Source: Sapria himalayana
Lineage: Eukaryota; Streptophyta; Magnoliopsida; Malpighiales; Rafflesiaceae
Assembly (NCBI GenBank): GCA_029783825.1
Contig: JAREIK010010240.1
Span: 62,001 to 126,000, forward strand
DNA: 64,000 bases
Direction: 5' to 3'
The notes under the pieces are model-generated. The model was not told where the DNA came from. It did no database searches and was given only the letters and a program-made list of their open reading frames with translations. Below, piece after piece: positions 63,821 through 64,000 of this stretch. Positions within the stretch are counted from its first letter, which is position 1; each line of letters starts with the position of its first letter. The position numbers were made by a program, and so were the translations under genes.

Positions 63821-64000
63821 TGAATCATCTCATCCTAGTATCTCAAGATAAAAAAATATAAAAATACAATATAATTCTCAATAGTTTTAAAATTTTTATT
63901 TTTATTTACAACTTATTAATGTTCTTTATAATTCATTTTGTTGTATTTTTATGATATGTTACTATTTTTTTATTATATTGTATTGATGTTCTTGAAATTA
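63821..64000. other. AT-rich sequence after the satellite
   Basis: Satellite homology ends near 63820 (tgaatcatctcatcctagta). The last 180 bp are A/T-rich and unassigned. Confidence 0.5.

Overview
The window is a transposon graveyard from a plant nuclear genome, most likely a flowering plant. The evidence is a CACTA (En/Spm) transposon with TNP2 and Transposase_24 genes, L1-type LINEs whose ORF1 has DUF4283 plus a zinc knuckle and whose ORF2 ends in zf-RVT and RNase H, Ty1/copia and Ty3/gypsy pol remnants, and retrocopies of a plant ARF1 GTPase and a BOI-type RING E3 ligase. I see no intact host gene, rRNA, tRNA or CRISPR. Composition is very AT-rich and every coding relic carries stops or frameshifts.

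Layout. 1-2280: an AT-rich satellite of about 540 bp period with a full-length ARF1 retro-pseudogene inside it. 2283-2760: Ty3/gypsy RNase H relic. 2760-6200: AT-rich DNA, microsatellites, and a possible LTR remnant holding a strict 39-bp minisatellite. 6205-8330: Ty1/copia integrase-RT-RNase H relic. 9430-11187: inverted left end of a CACTA element. 11188-13335: GATA array. 14090-18273: 5'-truncated LINE. 18356-41636: composite CACTA element of about 23.3 kb with TIRs at both ends, carrying a BOI-type RING retrocopy, AT satellite with a second ARF copy, an internal CACTA left end, the TNP2 and Transposase_24 genes, four Gly/Ser-codon trinucleotide modules and two right ends. 41637-49896 and 56909-59922: GATA array, interrupted by a full-length 7.0-kb LINE (49897-56908) with a 17-19 bp target-site duplication. 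59923-61030: 5' end of a second copy of the same CACTA family on the minus strand. 61030-63820: five copies of the AT satellite.

How it fits together. The GATA blocks all have the same strand orientation and appear on both sides of the 14-18 kb LINE, the big CACTA and the full-length LINE. This suggests one GATA array of at least 13.5 kb, later split by insertions. The AT satellite lies immediately upstream of the pyrimidine-rich TNP2 promoter region in both CACTA copies, always in the same relative orientation. The ARF retrocopy sits at the identical satellite position at 0.8-1.75 kb and at 22.3 kb. The satellite plus ARF insert therefore looks like an amplified module of this CACTA family's 5' region, which is the most interesting inference here.
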